A DNA stretch of 64,000 nt from Trichoplax adhaerens (GCF_000150275.1 NW_002060944.1:7702735-7766734), one strand, 5' to 3'. Shown: positions 52,201-64,000, numbered from the stretch's first letter. Notes: a model not told the origin generated them from the letters alone. Program-made: numbers and translations.

Positions 52201-55200
52201 GTTGCATACGTGACAATAAATCCATTTTCCTTTGGTAAAGTCAAACAAATAGTGATACATTTATAATTAATTTTAGGTCGGCCAATCTCTCGTATGCAAT
52301 TTTTGCATAATCAAACTCATCTACTGTTGACTCTCCACCAACCAGCAGCTAATCCAGTTTCGGTTAGATAGACTAACTCATTTTCGTCGAAATTACATAT
52401 AGAAATAGAAGCTAAAATTGGGTTACTCCAGTCTGATACTATTAGCTAAGAATCTTTTTACTGTATTAATCTATCATTTATATTATCATTTATGTAAAAG
52501 GTTAAATCCGCCATCACCAGTGATATGTCATTTATATGCTTATGGAATATCAACGAACCATCGCAGCCCCAAAAGTATATTCCATAAAATACCGATTTAA
52601 TGACTTATCATAATTAAAAGAATATCTTTGGATTAAAAATATTAAGGTTACAAATACATTTACTCTTATAATTTAATTAGAGTACTTATTAGTGACGATA
52701 TGCCAAATTGTTGCTGTATGTCACCCCAAAAAGCATCGTTGGCGTTCGCTGGAACGGTAAGTTATAATGCTTGCGATGATATAACTTGTTAGCCCTTTAT
52801 TAATAACATTTCTACTGTATGGATTTGATTTTTATGATTACGTTATCTTGGTGTTCTAATCTCAGATGGATGGTGCGGTACTGGTTTGGGATCTTCGTGA
52901 AACGTCTTCACTCCATAAATCTTTCACTATCGATGGTGTCGACTGGTATTTAAGACATCCAACTTATTCTACAAGTAAGTAAAAGGATATAAAATTTTCA
53001 TAAATAAAAATTTAAGCTTTATTTATGAAAAATTTAATATCAATGCTTAGAATATAATTGGGATAGTAAATCTGATACCATATATATTTAATCATCTAAT
53101 CTCATTGCCTTAAATTAATAGATGGCACTTTACAAGATACTAATCATCACAGTCCTGTCGTATCTATACTACCTTTGGTATCTCTTGATAAGTATGCTCA
53201 TAGATGGAGCCATTGCTAATTATTTTAGGCAAATAGCTCCTAAAATACACCAAATTTTTTCCTGCCATATGAACAAGTAATATCATCGAAACTAAATTTT
53301 AGATTTTTCTTATTGATTTATCAGCAATGTCAAAAACAGTAATGCCACCTCTAAGAATAATGGTAGGAATGAAATAAATGATAATTTTTATCTTACGATA
53401 GTTGATCAGTAAATAGAGAATCGAGAATTACTACATTACATCCATTAATAGTAATGACAATTAACTGGTCTTAGATATAATTAAAATATTATTAGATAGT
53501 AAGTGTACTGTATTTAATGATATCGTTAGAGCGATATTGCCGTATTGGATAGATAAACCAAAGCCTATTTGTTATAAATTTCACTAATGTTACTTTCTTA
53601 ATTAATATTTAGATGAATCATCGGGTTTATCATTTCAACTAGCATCATTAGAGAGAGAAGGAACAATAAATATTTGGGTTTGTTCTTTACTTTGATTGAT
53701 GTCAACGATTACTTTACTTCAGTACGGACGGATCTCGTTTTAGGCTACTATTATTCTTAGATTCAATTTATTTTCAACTAGGTCGTAGTGGAAATTTCTC
53801 GACCAGATCTCGCCGGATCTACAGTAGATCTTGGTAAGCTAAAAATAAAACAATTATTTTGTCTTATAGCAAAAGCGAATTTAATTTTCATCAATATCTA
53901 TAGGATTATTACCTGGAGGCCGCGTTAAATTATTAAAAACCTCTTGGATAAATATAAAAATTCCACTCACACAGTGCGTAATTGCTCAAAAGCTTCGCAT
54001 GATTAACAGATGATGATTTAAATGTTAAGCTTAACAAAGTTGAATGTTCTACTTTAAGGAGCCTCGTAATGCCTACAAGTATTTCAACATTGGGCTTGCA
54101 GTTGGCACCAAGTGATCCTAATCACTTTTACATTGTCACCGATATGGTAAATATAACTGAAATAGCTCTATCATAATTGAAAAGCTCTATACACATTATG
54201 TAGTATCAGATTTATTCTTTGACGCTTTTGAGAAATTATATTTACAACATTTTTTTAATTGGCTTTGTGTGTTATATTCGATTTAACTATAATTTTTAGG
54301 TGTATTATGATTAACATACGTACTTGTCTGTAGGGTACAGTAATACATGATGTTCGTTCCGGTAGCCGGCCAAGTATTCGATTACATAGATCTAAATACG
54401 GTTTGTAAAGCAATGGAATGCTGATATTTTTGCTATAGATGAATATGGCAGAGCAAATATCTCACTTAAATATAATTCTTGACATCTTTTGCTTTAGCAT
54501 CTCCATGTGAAGTGGTCTCGATTGAATTCTCTCCATTTTTACAATCCTTTTTTATTGTTAGTTTTAATAGCTGTGTTTGCATTCTTGTAGACATTTGAAG
54601 CCCTTTATACACTAACCTATTTTAATCTAACTTATACTTATGGATGATCAAAATTATTAATTATAATCATTTCAATCAGATTGGATGCAATGACTGTACG
54701 GTTCGACTATATAATACAGCGACAGGTAGCTATAGTTATAGCTTTTAAGATAGATAAATATTTCGCTTTGCCATTTATAGATGAGCTAGCTTATTATGAT
54801 CGTTTGCGGTGTATAGACCTTCCTTTGCTTACGTTACGTACGAAGAAGGCTGTAGTTAATGCTTCATGGTCTCGTAGTCGACCAAGTGTAATCTATGCCG
54901 TAGATGAAAACTCAACATTTTATGTTTGGTATGTTGAAATTAACTATTTCATAAATATACATGGAATAATATTATTTTACGTGTCCTTTCATTCACAATT
55001 TTTTCCATAGGTCACTTCTGGAAACTGCTGCTGAGCCAGCTATAGTTGATAAATTCACAAATAGCAAGTAAATTGATAAAGAAATAATTTAATTCATGTC
55101 TGTCTTTATTGTTTTTAATTAATAACTATAATATCCATAGTAAACGAATAATATAATTAATATTTTAATTAGGATAACGACATTTGTATTGTCGAACGAT

Positions 55201-55441
55201 GTTGCAGCTTTGGGTTTAGGGACTCCTGGCAGACCACCACAAATGGTCAGTATTTTTGTGCCATTATTGCTACGATTTTATTCTTTATACATCTAACTGA
55301 TATATATCGGTTATTTTATATCAGGCTATTTCATATGACAGTGGTCGAATGGAAATTCACACTTTCAACACACGATTTGGATCGCCTGTAGAAAATGAGC
55401 TTCAAAATCTAGAAAGTTATTTTAATAAGATTGTAATATAA
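46233..55441 (+). CDS. DYNC2I1: Cytoplasmic dynein 2 intermediate chain 1 (WDR60)
   Basis: 39 coding exons, 1191 residues, all junctions in phase: 46233-46247, 46413-46466, 46767-46801, 47355-48069, 48716-48748, 48851-48895, 48973-49017, 49095-49145, 49210-49254, 49337-49396, 49551-49609, 49704-49755, 49872-49912, 50199-50307, 50470-50532, 50637-50786, 50900-50947, 51055-51066, 51184-51247, 51344-51459, 51573-51816, 51951-52175, 52277-52362, 52501-52574, 52681-52756, 52866-52974, 53122-53191, 53325-53362, 53613-53677, 53782-53833, 53904-53973, 54059-54146, 54334-54400, 54498-54556, 54680-54725, 54781-54928, 55011-55067, 55173-55245, 55325-55441. N-terminus MPSGK|TRTKEDTWKEDDL, then a long charged KE/RD region, the acidic YEDDFEDYEDDFEE, conserved QAYVQC ... 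QTED, and WD repeats (AVLVWDLRE, ICLWNI, LSFQLASLE ... INIWV, LAPSDPNHFYIVTDMG, CNDCTVRLYN). It drives retrograde intraflagellar transport and implies ciliated cells. Exon ends of the shortest exons are the least sure. Confidence 0.94.
48851..49145 (+). repeat. Tandemly duplicated exon-intron units in DYNC2I1
   Basis: Exons at 48851, 48973 and 49095 are spaced exactly 122 bp. They encode TEEEREEHRRRRKEE, TEEEKEERRRRRKEE and TEEERAERRRRRHEREQ. The two introns between them are both 77 bp and visibly homologous (shared AGACTATG, ATGAAATAAGAATTAAGG and ATTTTAAC). Flanking exons at 49210 and 49337 encode the same kind of unit and look like older copies. Confidence 0.9.
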
Positions 55442-56925
55442 GTTTCATCTGCAAAATTAGCGTCTTCATTTATCTTAGCAGTCAGAACTTGATAATCCAG
55501 CATTTGTATCTGCATTTCGCTATACATGAATATACACACAAATCACTTCAAAATTAATTACGAATGTACTCTTTACTTCGGCATTACAATTAGATATCAA
55601 ATGAGCATATCTTGAACATTCTTAATAAGAAGATTGTTATTAAGGACAATGTTTATAACGCGATAATAGAATCTTCTAGAACTAGCATGTTTAAATCTAA
55701 ATATATTCAGGCCAACATAGCAACTTAACTATGTGAAATTTTAAATTTATGACAATATCTTGTGATTGATGTGAACATTTGCCTATATCTTTCTGTAATC
55801 TATTTTAATGCGTAAATCATTAACTGTTTGACCTAGAACATGATGTGTACTATAGTAGATCACCGGTTAGGTTCTTGCTATTGAAAGTTTTATCTCTACG
55901 TTGATAAACTAATTTATTCCAGATCGATAGTTTCGACCGCAGTTATCAAGTTTATGATCACATTCAAGTTTTTTAAATTCTGTTTATATCTAGTAAATTA
56001 TTTTAATGTCAGTACTTCAGAAAAAAATAATAATTATATTCGACTAGGGCATTATAATCAAGATACGAAGATATGTCATAAATTGATTATATATATACTC
56101 TGATAAACAATTGTCTAGAGTTTCATTGATTAAAATAATTTATCTCTGTACATTTAAGCTATTATAATAAATTTATAAATACTGCCAGAAAAATTGTGTA
56201 GCTAACATTATAAGATAAATTCAAGAAAACTAACATCTATATGGATACAGCATCTTAGTTATCATTTTAAATAATTAATATATACTTAATTGGCTACATC
56301 TATTACCCTATTGCAGTCAAGCACAAGCACCTTCGTAGCTTAAAACATGGTTAGACTTGGTATACGTTTGAATGTACGGTATGTGTAAATAAATGATATT
56401 CTAAAATGCCGTTATACCGAATGTGTACAATATTTTTGCTTGGTACGGTATACACTTTTATACAAATATACTGATCACTGATCAGTATACGTATCTTTAG
56501 TTGATCAAATTTGTTTTATTGCAGAATACCTCAAATTAAACTTTAAAGCGTATGCCTGGTTTATGAATGTGTATTGAAATGATATCATAAAAATATGCTT
56601 GAGATCTGTATATCTTGAGCCAGACTGTATGGCTTAGGTTAATTATATTTTGTTTGAGCTTGCGCGTTGGTTACTAAAGGGAAGCTTGCCTCAAGTTACC
56701 ATGACAATAAGCGATGAATAATGGATTGCAGTTTGTCTTCTTTATCCATTGCCACATATTCATCATAATTAAAGAAAATTTTATAACGGAGGAGTGAGAA
56801 ATAGTAGGATAAAATTATTGAAGGTTCCGCAGAGCTATACTGGATTATGGTTGTGTAGTTAAAATAGTTCATTTACTCAGTATTCTTGTTACTGATATTG
56901 GGTGAAGTGTAACCGCTTTTACAAT
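55442..56925. other. Intergenic between DYNC2I1 and the tau-like gene
   Basis: DYNC2I1 3' flank (an AATAAA at 56166-56171 is far from the stop) and the presumed promoter of the next gene. No exon, RNA gene or array seen. Confidence 0.45.
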
Positions 56926-58878
56926 ATGAACAGCTCAAGGAATAATAATTCAGCGGACTTAGAGGATGGTATCGTAGCTTCTAGGGTAAATTTGTATCGG
57001 AATAGACCCAAAAAGAAAATAAACAAGACATCGTGCCGTGGCAAGAAGCATCAAATAATTAAGAAATGTAACACGACGCCAAAGATAATAACAAGTAACG
57101 TTGATAGTAAATCACTAAGATCGAAGACAGCTCCGGCTAAAGTTAAAATCCAACCCAAATCCTCAATAAAGGTTAATTCGAAGATAGACAGCTATAATCT
57201 AAATTGCAATGTAAATAGTAGCAATGCTCAGATTAGTCCACGAACAAGAACTCCTAATATTACAGCGAAATCAACTATCGACTGTTATAATCCTAATCGA
57301 ATATCGATTAGCAAGGGAGTTAAGATCAATTTTGGCAAGAAGATTATTACTGGCGATGTAAGCGTTCGAGTTGATTGTCACAAAATGGACTATAGGCCAC
57401 CTAGGACTGACATTAAATTGAGCCCTCGAAAGGAAAGAATGGATTTAAGTAAGGTGAAAAGCTTAGTAGACTGCCATAATAAAGTACCTCAATCCACCCT
57501 TGAATGTAAAGCAAAGATTAGTAAAATACGAACTAAAATCAACCTGGAAAGTGTATGTAGCAAGATTGATAATTACAACGATAAGAGTTTAACGTTAAGC
57601 TCAAGAAAAGCTAAAGTTATCAGTAATAAATCAAGACCCAACGAAGTCCAAAGTAGTCGTATTGACTGTCGAAATAGCAGTTATAATCATTCAGCTAGCA
57701 GTGTTCAAATCTTGAATGAACCATCCGTAAAAGTCGAAGCTCATTCCCGTCTTCCTATGGATTACGCTGTAACTAAAAATCATTCTAAAGATCATGTAAC
57801 TATATTTCAAAATTCTGTTGATTTTAATCCGGTTACTGCGAAGGTTGATAGCTGTAACTATAACTTTAACAATTCAGCAAACAGTAAAGAGAAAGTGATT
57901 GTTTATCACCGTTCTAATGATATTGATATAGATGATATTGGTCCGGCGATAGATTGCCATAACAGGTCATTTGCTAATTCTACTAAAGAAGATACGAGTA
58001 CTTTGGTCTATGATAGTCCATTAGATATAAGTAAAGCGAATACAAGTAAAATTGATCATCACAATATTACATATCATCCAAAGGAGAGCTATGCTAATAT
58101 TAAGCAAGACGCAATTTGCTACCACGTCGATGCAATAGTTAGTTCGATAAATCATTCGTATCGTCACAATGAAAATAATGACATTAGTGTTGTCAGTAGT
58201 ACTGCTAACTTTAACGAAATTAAAAGTAAGATAGATCATGAAAATAAGAATTTAAATCAGGATAAGAAAGATTTGGCAAGGATTAAATCGAGTTTGATAT
58301 CCTATAAAGATATTCCGGCGAAAGTCAGCAATATTAATCCAAGTTATATTTTATCCTCTTCTAATGTAAATATCTGTAATTCCAAAGTTGAATGTGATCA
58401 AGTTGTACCTAAAATCGATTGCCATTTAACACAATATCCTACTCGGTGTAATATTTCATCCATTATTAGCGATAAATTAGATTATTCTAATATTCCAGGC
58501 AAAGTGGATCACAGTAATATCAAGTGTCGAAAAACAAAAACGAGAGCTGAAATTGTACAAGTGCAAGAGAATCGACAATATTACACTAGACCAGAGATGA
58601 ATAAACGTAGATATAACCGTCATTACGATAGTGTCAAGTATACGTCTACATCAGATGTTGATACTTTAACGAAATATCATGATCCAACGAATGTTCAATT
58701 TGTAAGCCGAGGCAAAAAAGCTATTTCTTCAACATATCAGGCTAATATTTTGACTTGTCCAAATGATCATTATAGTAATGTAAAGCCTAAGGTTGATTGT
58801 TTTAATTTTATTAGTGATAATTATCATCGAAAGCAGTACGATAGTGCGCGTTATACAACGATGGTTGAGGTACTTTAA
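56926..58878 (+). CDS. Repeat protein resembling tau/MAP2/MAP4 tubulin-binding repeats
   Basis: Intronless, 650 residues from the ATG at 56926 (the frame is open 8 codons further up, without ATG). Lys/Asn/Ser-rich and probably disordered. The unit is [S/A]K[I/V]D(C/S/H)xN, with its Asp at residues 88, 119, 150, 182, 215, 247, 308, 343, 377, 437, 468, 498, 528 and 624 and weaker copies near 279 and 409, so the step is mostly 28-35 residues, centred on 31-32. Segments before the core look like tau linkers: RMDLSKVKSLVDCHN and KINLESVCSKIDNYN against tau-type (V/L)DLSxVxSKxGSxxN, and EVQSSRIDCRN against xVQSKIGSLDN. After the core, SVQIL or KVIVY fits the beta-forming VQI segment. The PGGG turn is absent. 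Binding to microtubules is inferred from this pattern; convergence or an unrelated repeat family remains possible. Confidence 0.6.
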   Translation: MNSSRNNNSADLEDGIVASRVNLYRNRPKKKINKTSCRGKKHQIIKKCNTTPKIITSNVDSKSLRSKTAPAKVKIQPKSSIKVNSKIDSYNLNCNVNSSNAQISPRTRTPNITAKSTIDCYNPNRISISKGVKINFGKKIITGDVSVRVDCHKMDYRPPRTDIKLSPRKERMDLSKVKSLVDCHNKVPQSTLECKAKISKIRTKINLESVCSKIDNYNDKSLTLSSRKAKVISNKSRPNEVQSSRIDCRNSSYNHSASSVQILNEPSVKVEAHSRLPMDYAVTKNHSKDHVTIFQNSVDFNPVTAKVDSCNYNFNNSANSKEKVIVYHRSNDIDIDDIGPAIDCHNRSFANSTKEDTSTLVYDSPLDISKANTSKIDHHNITYHPKESYANIKQDAICYHVDAIVSSINHSYRHNENNDISVVSSTANFNEIKSKIDHENKNLNQDKKDLARIKSSLISYKDIPAKVSNINPSYILSSSNVNICNSKVECDQVVPKIDCHLTQYPTRCNISSIISDKLDYSNIPGKVDHSNIKCRKTKTRAEIVQVQENRQYYTRPEMNKRRYNRHYDSVKYTSTSDVDTLTKYHDPTNVQFVSRGKKAISSTYQANILTCPNDHYSNVKPKVDCFNFISDNYHRKQYDSARYTTMVEVL

Positions 58879-60070
58879 GCTAGATTTTGATAACTATTCA
58901 TACATTCGACATGATATGAATCTTCTAACTGTATATTTGTATGCTGGTGTTTATGCATGTCCCCTTGTCCATGTATATTAGCGAATGCTGTGTCATATTA
59001 AATATTTTATTAATGGCTTGATAATATGAATTTATTGTTGCATATTAATTATCCAATTTAATTTAGTATTTAGAATATGTTAGGATTAGATGCAATAAAG
59101 AAGATGAACAGTTTTACCATGCTATTCTGAGATTGTACTTGCATGGAGTTTTGCATGTATATCAGTATACTCATACTGAAGTGAACTAGGACAGTCATGA
59201 AAGAGTATAAGTTCTGCTTTATCGGTTGGATATCTGTGATCATTTCAGGTAGTCGGCATGTGCAACTAGGCGTACAAAAAATAGGATATGTATAGAAGTG
59301 ATCCGGTGATCCAAAGAGTAGCATCATGTTTAGGAGAGAAATCTCCATATTTTGTGATTCGGAATTTCAAGGTATTTTATTATTACTACAATACGATGAA
59401 ATAGAGAGAGAAATTTCAGTTATCCTTGATTGAATAAGGAGATTCCTGGTTTGGCTATCCAGTTACTCCTTAGCTGACTGAAAGGAGTGCAATCGATAAA
59501 AAATCGATTAAAATCATTAAGGATGGACGCATGAAACTTTTAAAATACTTGCTGTACTTCCTGAACTTCTCTCAATTCGTTATTGCTGCATGCAACCAGT
59601 ACACTAGTACAATACTGCGTTTTTTATTTTAAAGTTTAATATCTCTAAAAGTACAAAACCTACAGCTTTAAAGTTTTCAGATTATGATAGGTTATTTATT
59701 TATTATTACTCTACTCGGTTTGATATCAATTACATTAGCAATATTTTATCTGCATGAAGGCAGTCCATGTTGAATTAAACAATAAGATGCCGGTATCTTC
59801 TAAGCATTTTTATTTTATTTCTTTTGTTCTAAACTTTTGACTTTAAATCCAATTTCCTCCGTGATGCGATATCAAATCTTATTCCCGATTTTTACAATCT
59901 AATCGTTCAACTATTCAGCAATGTACTTAAATAGTCTGTTTTTAAGGATTTTACCTAGTTTTACTCGAAATTTAGTATTTTTTCGTAGCTAAACATTCCA
60001 TACACCCTCATTTCGGTACATTTTTTTGGCAAATTGCTGTACGATTTGGCAATACTAATTTTAAATTTGT

Positions 60071-60099
60071 GCGCTGGGATAATTTTTGGACACCCTGTA
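60071..60099. mobile_element. Possible Tc1/mariner terminal inverted repeat remnant
   Basis: GCGCTGGGATAATTTTTGG followed by ACACCCTGTA. In reverse this reads TACAGGGTGTCC then AAAAATTATCCCAG, which matches the usual look of mariner-family ends. I did not find the partner end or a transposase, so this is a solo end, MITE or relic. Confidence 0.4.
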
Positions 60100-60719
60100 C
60101 CTAGACTGGATCCTCCCTTGGACGGACAGACATGTGGTTATATTTGGTCAACAAATTGTGTCAAACACTTCAATTTGACAGTACTTTAGTATGCACACGA
60201 TACCCTTGCGCAGTTCAAGGATAGTAACAAAAAAAAAATAAATCGGCGAGATTCGCAGTTTTCTGATGAAAATTATAACGTTATCTCGCGTTGCGCACAG
60301 CTTAAATCTAGTTTAATTTGCTTGATTTAAGCGAGAATGACTTGGAAAAGACTTCAAAAAACCTACAAAGCAAGCACTGTGAACGACGTGTTCAAATAAT
60401 TGCGATCAATCCCAGATGACCTAATGCACACTCATTATTGTACTGCAGACAATCGATTCTGAATTCACAGATTTTTTCTAAATGGAGTAATATTACATTG
60501 TATTCCATTACCTGTTAATTAACTAAGCTCTGCTTGCAGGCAGTAACTTTAGATCCTAAAGTGTTCTTTAACTTAAATGAGTACAAGTGATTTAGAAAAC
60601 AGATACAAAAGATCCATACTGAGTAACTATTTTTCGGCCTTGTCTGGTATGAAAAGTCCGTCCACCCAAAGTCCATGTGTTTTTCTAGTGGTCCCTGACC
60701 ATAGAAGAAAGAAAAAATC

Positions 60720-60880
60720 ATATAGTACAGTATTACAGTATGGCGCTAACTTACTGTACTGTACAGTGTACAGTACCAGTACCAGTACTCAAATAGTACT
60801 GTATTAGTGTATTGTACAGTACTTTACACACATGTGCTTTACAGTACAGTATACTGTACAACTGTACAATACTGTGGTAA
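60720..60880. repeat. Smaller TACTGTACAGTA cluster
   Basis: TACTGTACTGTACAGTGTACAGTACCAGTACCAGTAC-type sequence, then more CAGTACAGTATACTG. Same family as 32965-34180. It lies 400-550 bp upstream of the BAG gene. Confidence 0.75.
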
Positions 60881-61268
60881 AGTTCTAGATTGATCCAGAA
60901 AACGAGTGCAGTAGAGAGCTATTGATACACAAAGCCAAGCATTGTCTCTATTAATAAGTACTACAATAGCTGTTATTGTTCATTGTAATCTGGAAAAGTC
61001 CTGATTGTTCTCATCTCAAGAGCAGGTAAAATATATAAGCTTTGCGAAATGAATTAATTTGCAAGTTTGCAGTAAAATTTCAAAAGTTATTCCGAAATTA
61101 TCGTATTCTGCAGGAAATTACTGTATTGTAGTGAATTTTCATTAAACTTGATCACAGTTGACAACTTCTTTACTCTATCTCAACTTGAAACTGTACCGCC
61201 GTATTTCAAAGTTGAAATTAAATCATTATCTGGAATATTTTGTTGACAAAATCTAACTATTGCAAGCA

Positions 61269-62749
61269 ATGTTACGTTTCAGTCATCCGTGGTTCGATTC
61301 TGTTATGCCCTTGAATAGAGGTTTTGCTGGAAGATACGTCAATCAACCCCAAAGAAGAGGTAAACAATATATAGATACTTGAACCAGCTATCCAACTACA
61401 GTACGAGAATGATGAATCGATGCATGCAGTACATTAGTAGTAGCATACTGGCTGGCGTGTTATTTAATTGAAGCCAGATTGACTTCATTATACAGTAATT
61501 ACTAATTTAGATATTTTTCAATAGTGTCAATTAATAATCAGAACATTAATATCATACTCGCATAGACTTACCAGCATCTAAACTACTGCTTTTATCCCCC
61601 ATAGGCTATATCAACCCCTTAATGGATGATTATCATGATGAAGAAATGGAATACGGGCCCAGAGGTTATCAGACTTCGGAGCCCGAGCAATCATTTCTAG
61701 CGTTTTCCCCATTTGAAAATCGATGGCCGATGTATTCATCTCATTCTACTGAAAGCCGATATTGTAGCGAATTTCCTAATCGCTCGACGAGCAATAATTC
61801 GATACCTCGACAAAGAAGGAGGCCTACAACAAAGTCTAGAAATACGTCTCATACAACATCATCACCTCGGTCATCAGCAGCTGATCATAAGCGCGATACC
61901 ATTGAATCTCGATTCGATCCATTTGGAATTTTTCCATGGTTTTCTAATCGTTATGATGAAAAAAGTGATAATATGCAAGAAGATAGTGATCCAAAACTAG
62001 AAGAAAATGAAACTTATGGTGCCTGTGAGAAAAATTTAGCAAATATTAATGAGCAGCCATTAAAGAATGCAGCTTCGGTATCGTCCGACGAAGATATATC
62101 AAGTGGCTCAGACGACGATCAAGCAATGGAGAAAGAGGTAAACAAAGATGCAATGGTTGAGCAACATAGGTCACTTAATACCGAGAGCACCCAACAGAAT
62201 TCTTCCTCTCTTCCAAATAATGACCAAGTTATCACCTCGTTGACTTCTGAAGAGGGATACGAAGCTGACAAATCATCATCATGCAGTGATGAAGACGGTA
62301 TTCATAAATCAGATGTACCTCACAACTGCCAAAGTAGTATGGTAAAAGAAAGTAACGACGTTTCTTCCGATGAAAACCATGAAGAAAGTGAAGACCAATC
62401 TAAAACTACAGATGAAGAAATGACAACAGAGATAGTAGACTCCAATGATACTAGTAGTGATAAAGAATCCGCTGAATATTGTACTATGCAATTGGAAAAG
62501 GTTAAATCTCTAGAAGATACCGTTCAAGAGTTAGCATTAAAAGTTGAAACATTTTACGGAAGCAAAAAGGATAAGGAATACCTCTATATTGATGAATCGC
62601 TCACTCGAGTACTCTTAGAGTTAGATCAGGTTGAAACACGCGGAATACAGCAAATTAGAGATGCTCGTAAGTTAGTTGCAACCTTTGTGAACAATATTAT
62701 TGACGAATTGGAATTTCGAGTTAATTCACATAAAAACGATTCGTCATAG
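61269..62749 (+). CDS. BAG-domain co-chaperone (BAG3/BAG4-like)
   Basis: Two exons, 61269-61359 and 61605-62749, joined in phase (G|GC); 411 residues. The C-terminal BAG domain covers about residues 325-405 with the Hsp70 ATPase-binding helix features: LEKVKSLEDTVQELALKV, KDKEYLYIDESLTRVLLELD, VETRGIQQIRDARK and IIDELE. BAG domains speed nucleotide exchange on Hsp70. The closest look is BAG3/BAG4 (KxDKxYLxIxExLT). The rest is disordered: a Tyr/Arg/Pro N-terminus, a basic Ser/Thr stretch (RQRRRPTTKSR), RFDPFGIFPWF, then long acidic Ser/Asp/Glu tracts with likely CK2-type sites. No WW domain or IPV motif as in BAG3 was found. Exon 2 alone also opens at 61622 (ATG), but the upstream exon has a good donor and ATG. 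Confidence 0.9.
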
Positions 62750-64000
62750 TCATAGATGATATTAAGATTCCATTTTGTGATAACTGTTTATAAGATTTTT
62801 AATGTGTATATAATTAGTATCAAGGTATTGCTCTATTGTATGGTAATGGATGCATATGTTTGAAATGCGCTGTATATCTAAATTATATGTCAAATCATGC
62901 AGCTAGGATCATTTTCGGCATCGTTCGAATTAAGAAATGTTAAATTATTATGATTATTCTATTTGTAATGTAATTAGATAAATATTTATTCATCGTCTTA
63001 CAATTGGTTATTATTAGATATGGTGTATGAAGATTACTCTTTCACCAATAAATATCATTATTATCCAAAAAATGGCCTATTAGCTTGCTAAAATAGAAAT
63101 TTATTAAGAGCCTGACTACCGTAGTAATCGATATCCGATAAATCAGACCTTTAGACTGGAATATGTTAACAACCTTAAATTTTTACTTACGCGTATGTTA
63201 TATACAGCAGGATTTCTTGCCAATTATGTTATCGTGCTCTTCCCCGTATGAAACAAGAATAGTTATGCTGTTTAAGTTAAAGGATAAATAATATCTACTA
63301 GTTAGCACCTTTACATTGGGAATTTTACTAGAACGAGACTAATATCTAGGAATTTGCTATCAGATCGATTTCAGAAGTTATTCAATTTATAGGTACCATC
63401 GTTTATTATATATTAAACGTTATTCTTACTGGAATAGCAAGAACTAGTTTAATAGATTTCAGAGTACTGTAGCTGAATATAATGCAGCAGTAAATTGTTA
63501 GAGGGTATGGCCACGGGCCTATGACTGCAGACTTGTAGTTTATGATAGGGTACTAGACTAGCCTAGTTTTATTATATAATTATTGCGGCACAGTAGAATG
63601 CTGCCATTTCAGATTTACCAACTGTGAATAGTTTACAATGCATTTTACCGTGTTGTGATAACGTAAGAAGTTTGAAGTACCTAGATGTTGGTGATTATCT
63701 TTTTTTAAGTTATTGTAATGAATGTTAAGACCTGAAAAATTAACTCCATGCAAAAGCTTCTAATAATTGGAATTGGAGATAATCAACCTTAGTTTATTAC
63801 AAGATTTGAATTCATTCATTCATTAATTAATTAATCGATCAACTTGAACACAAGTAACCACAACTAAATCATAGTTAACTATAACAGTCAAAAATAAGGG
63901 TATTAGAATGAGCCACTGCTAACCGTAGCTATGATATTGCAATATATAATGTCCAGATTGGCAATGGCTTGTACCCGCCAAGTTACAACTTCAATTGAAT
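62750..64000. other. 3' flank of the BAG gene and intergenic DNA
   Basis: AATAAA at 63047-63052, about 300 bp past the stop, is the likely poly(A) signal. Beyond that only short open frames and AT-rich sequence. Confidence 0.5.
63047..63052 (+). terminator. Poly(A) signal of the BAG gene
   Basis: Canonical AATAAA about 300 bp downstream of the TAG at 62747-62749. Confidence 0.45.

Larger units (their letters stand above)
58879..61268. other. Intergenic with a mariner-type end and a palindrome cluster
   Basis: Left part is the 3' flank of the tau-like gene. A transposon-end-like sequence lies at 60071-60099 and a CAGTA/TACTG cluster at 60720-60880, both listed separately. No exon recognised before the BAG gene start. 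Confidence 0.45.

Overview
The window is nuclear DNA from an animal. It is AT-rich, with short GT-AG introns (often 60-200 bp) and no sign of operons. The gene content (an FN3-rich adhesion receptor, a class A GPCR, an animal-type alternative oxidase, dynein-2 intermediate chain DYNC2I1, a BAG-domain protein, LUC7L3, U2AF2, ANKRD40) fits an early-branching metazoan. My best guess is a placozoan (Trichoplax/Hoilungia type); this is inferred from gene repertoire and compactness, not proven. Most genes were assembled by hand from splice sites, and every multi-exon model below closes in phase.

Layout: 1-5852 (+), 3' part of a Sidekick-like FN3 transmembrane protein. 6990-7604 (-), a three-exon 93-residue VOPP1/WBP1-like membrane protein. 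7878-8300 holds unresolved coding-like fragments. 8413-10905 holds three different tandem-repeat arrays. 10906-17724 has no recognised gene. 17725-18744 (+), an intronless class A GPCR. 18745-23711 is intergenic with a 70-bp minisatellite. 23712-28485 (+) LUC7L3; 29971-32409 (-) ANKRD40; 32965-34180, a dense swarm of TACTGTACAGTA palindromes; 34607-39105 (+) U2AF2, with a small membrane coiled-coil gene on the other strand in its first intron; 40253-43616 (-) AOX; 46233-55441 (+) DYNC2I1 (39 coding exons); 56926-58878 (+) a 650-residue protein with about 15 repeats spaced 28-35 residues that resemble tau/MAP2/MAP4 tubulin-binding repeats; 61269-62749 (+) a BAG-domain co-chaperone.

Functional themes: LUC7L3 (U1 snRNP, 5' splice site) and U2AF2 (polypyrimidine tract, 3' splice site) lie a few kilobases apart with ANKRD40 between them, and both carry RD/RE-dipeptide tails. 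DYNC2I1 (retrograde intraflagellar transport) and the tau-like protein are both microtubule-related and adjacent. The most novel items are the tau-like repeat protein, the recent tandem duplication of coiled-coil exons in DYNC2I1, and the palindromic CAGTA/TACTG repeat family that recurs upstream of several genes.
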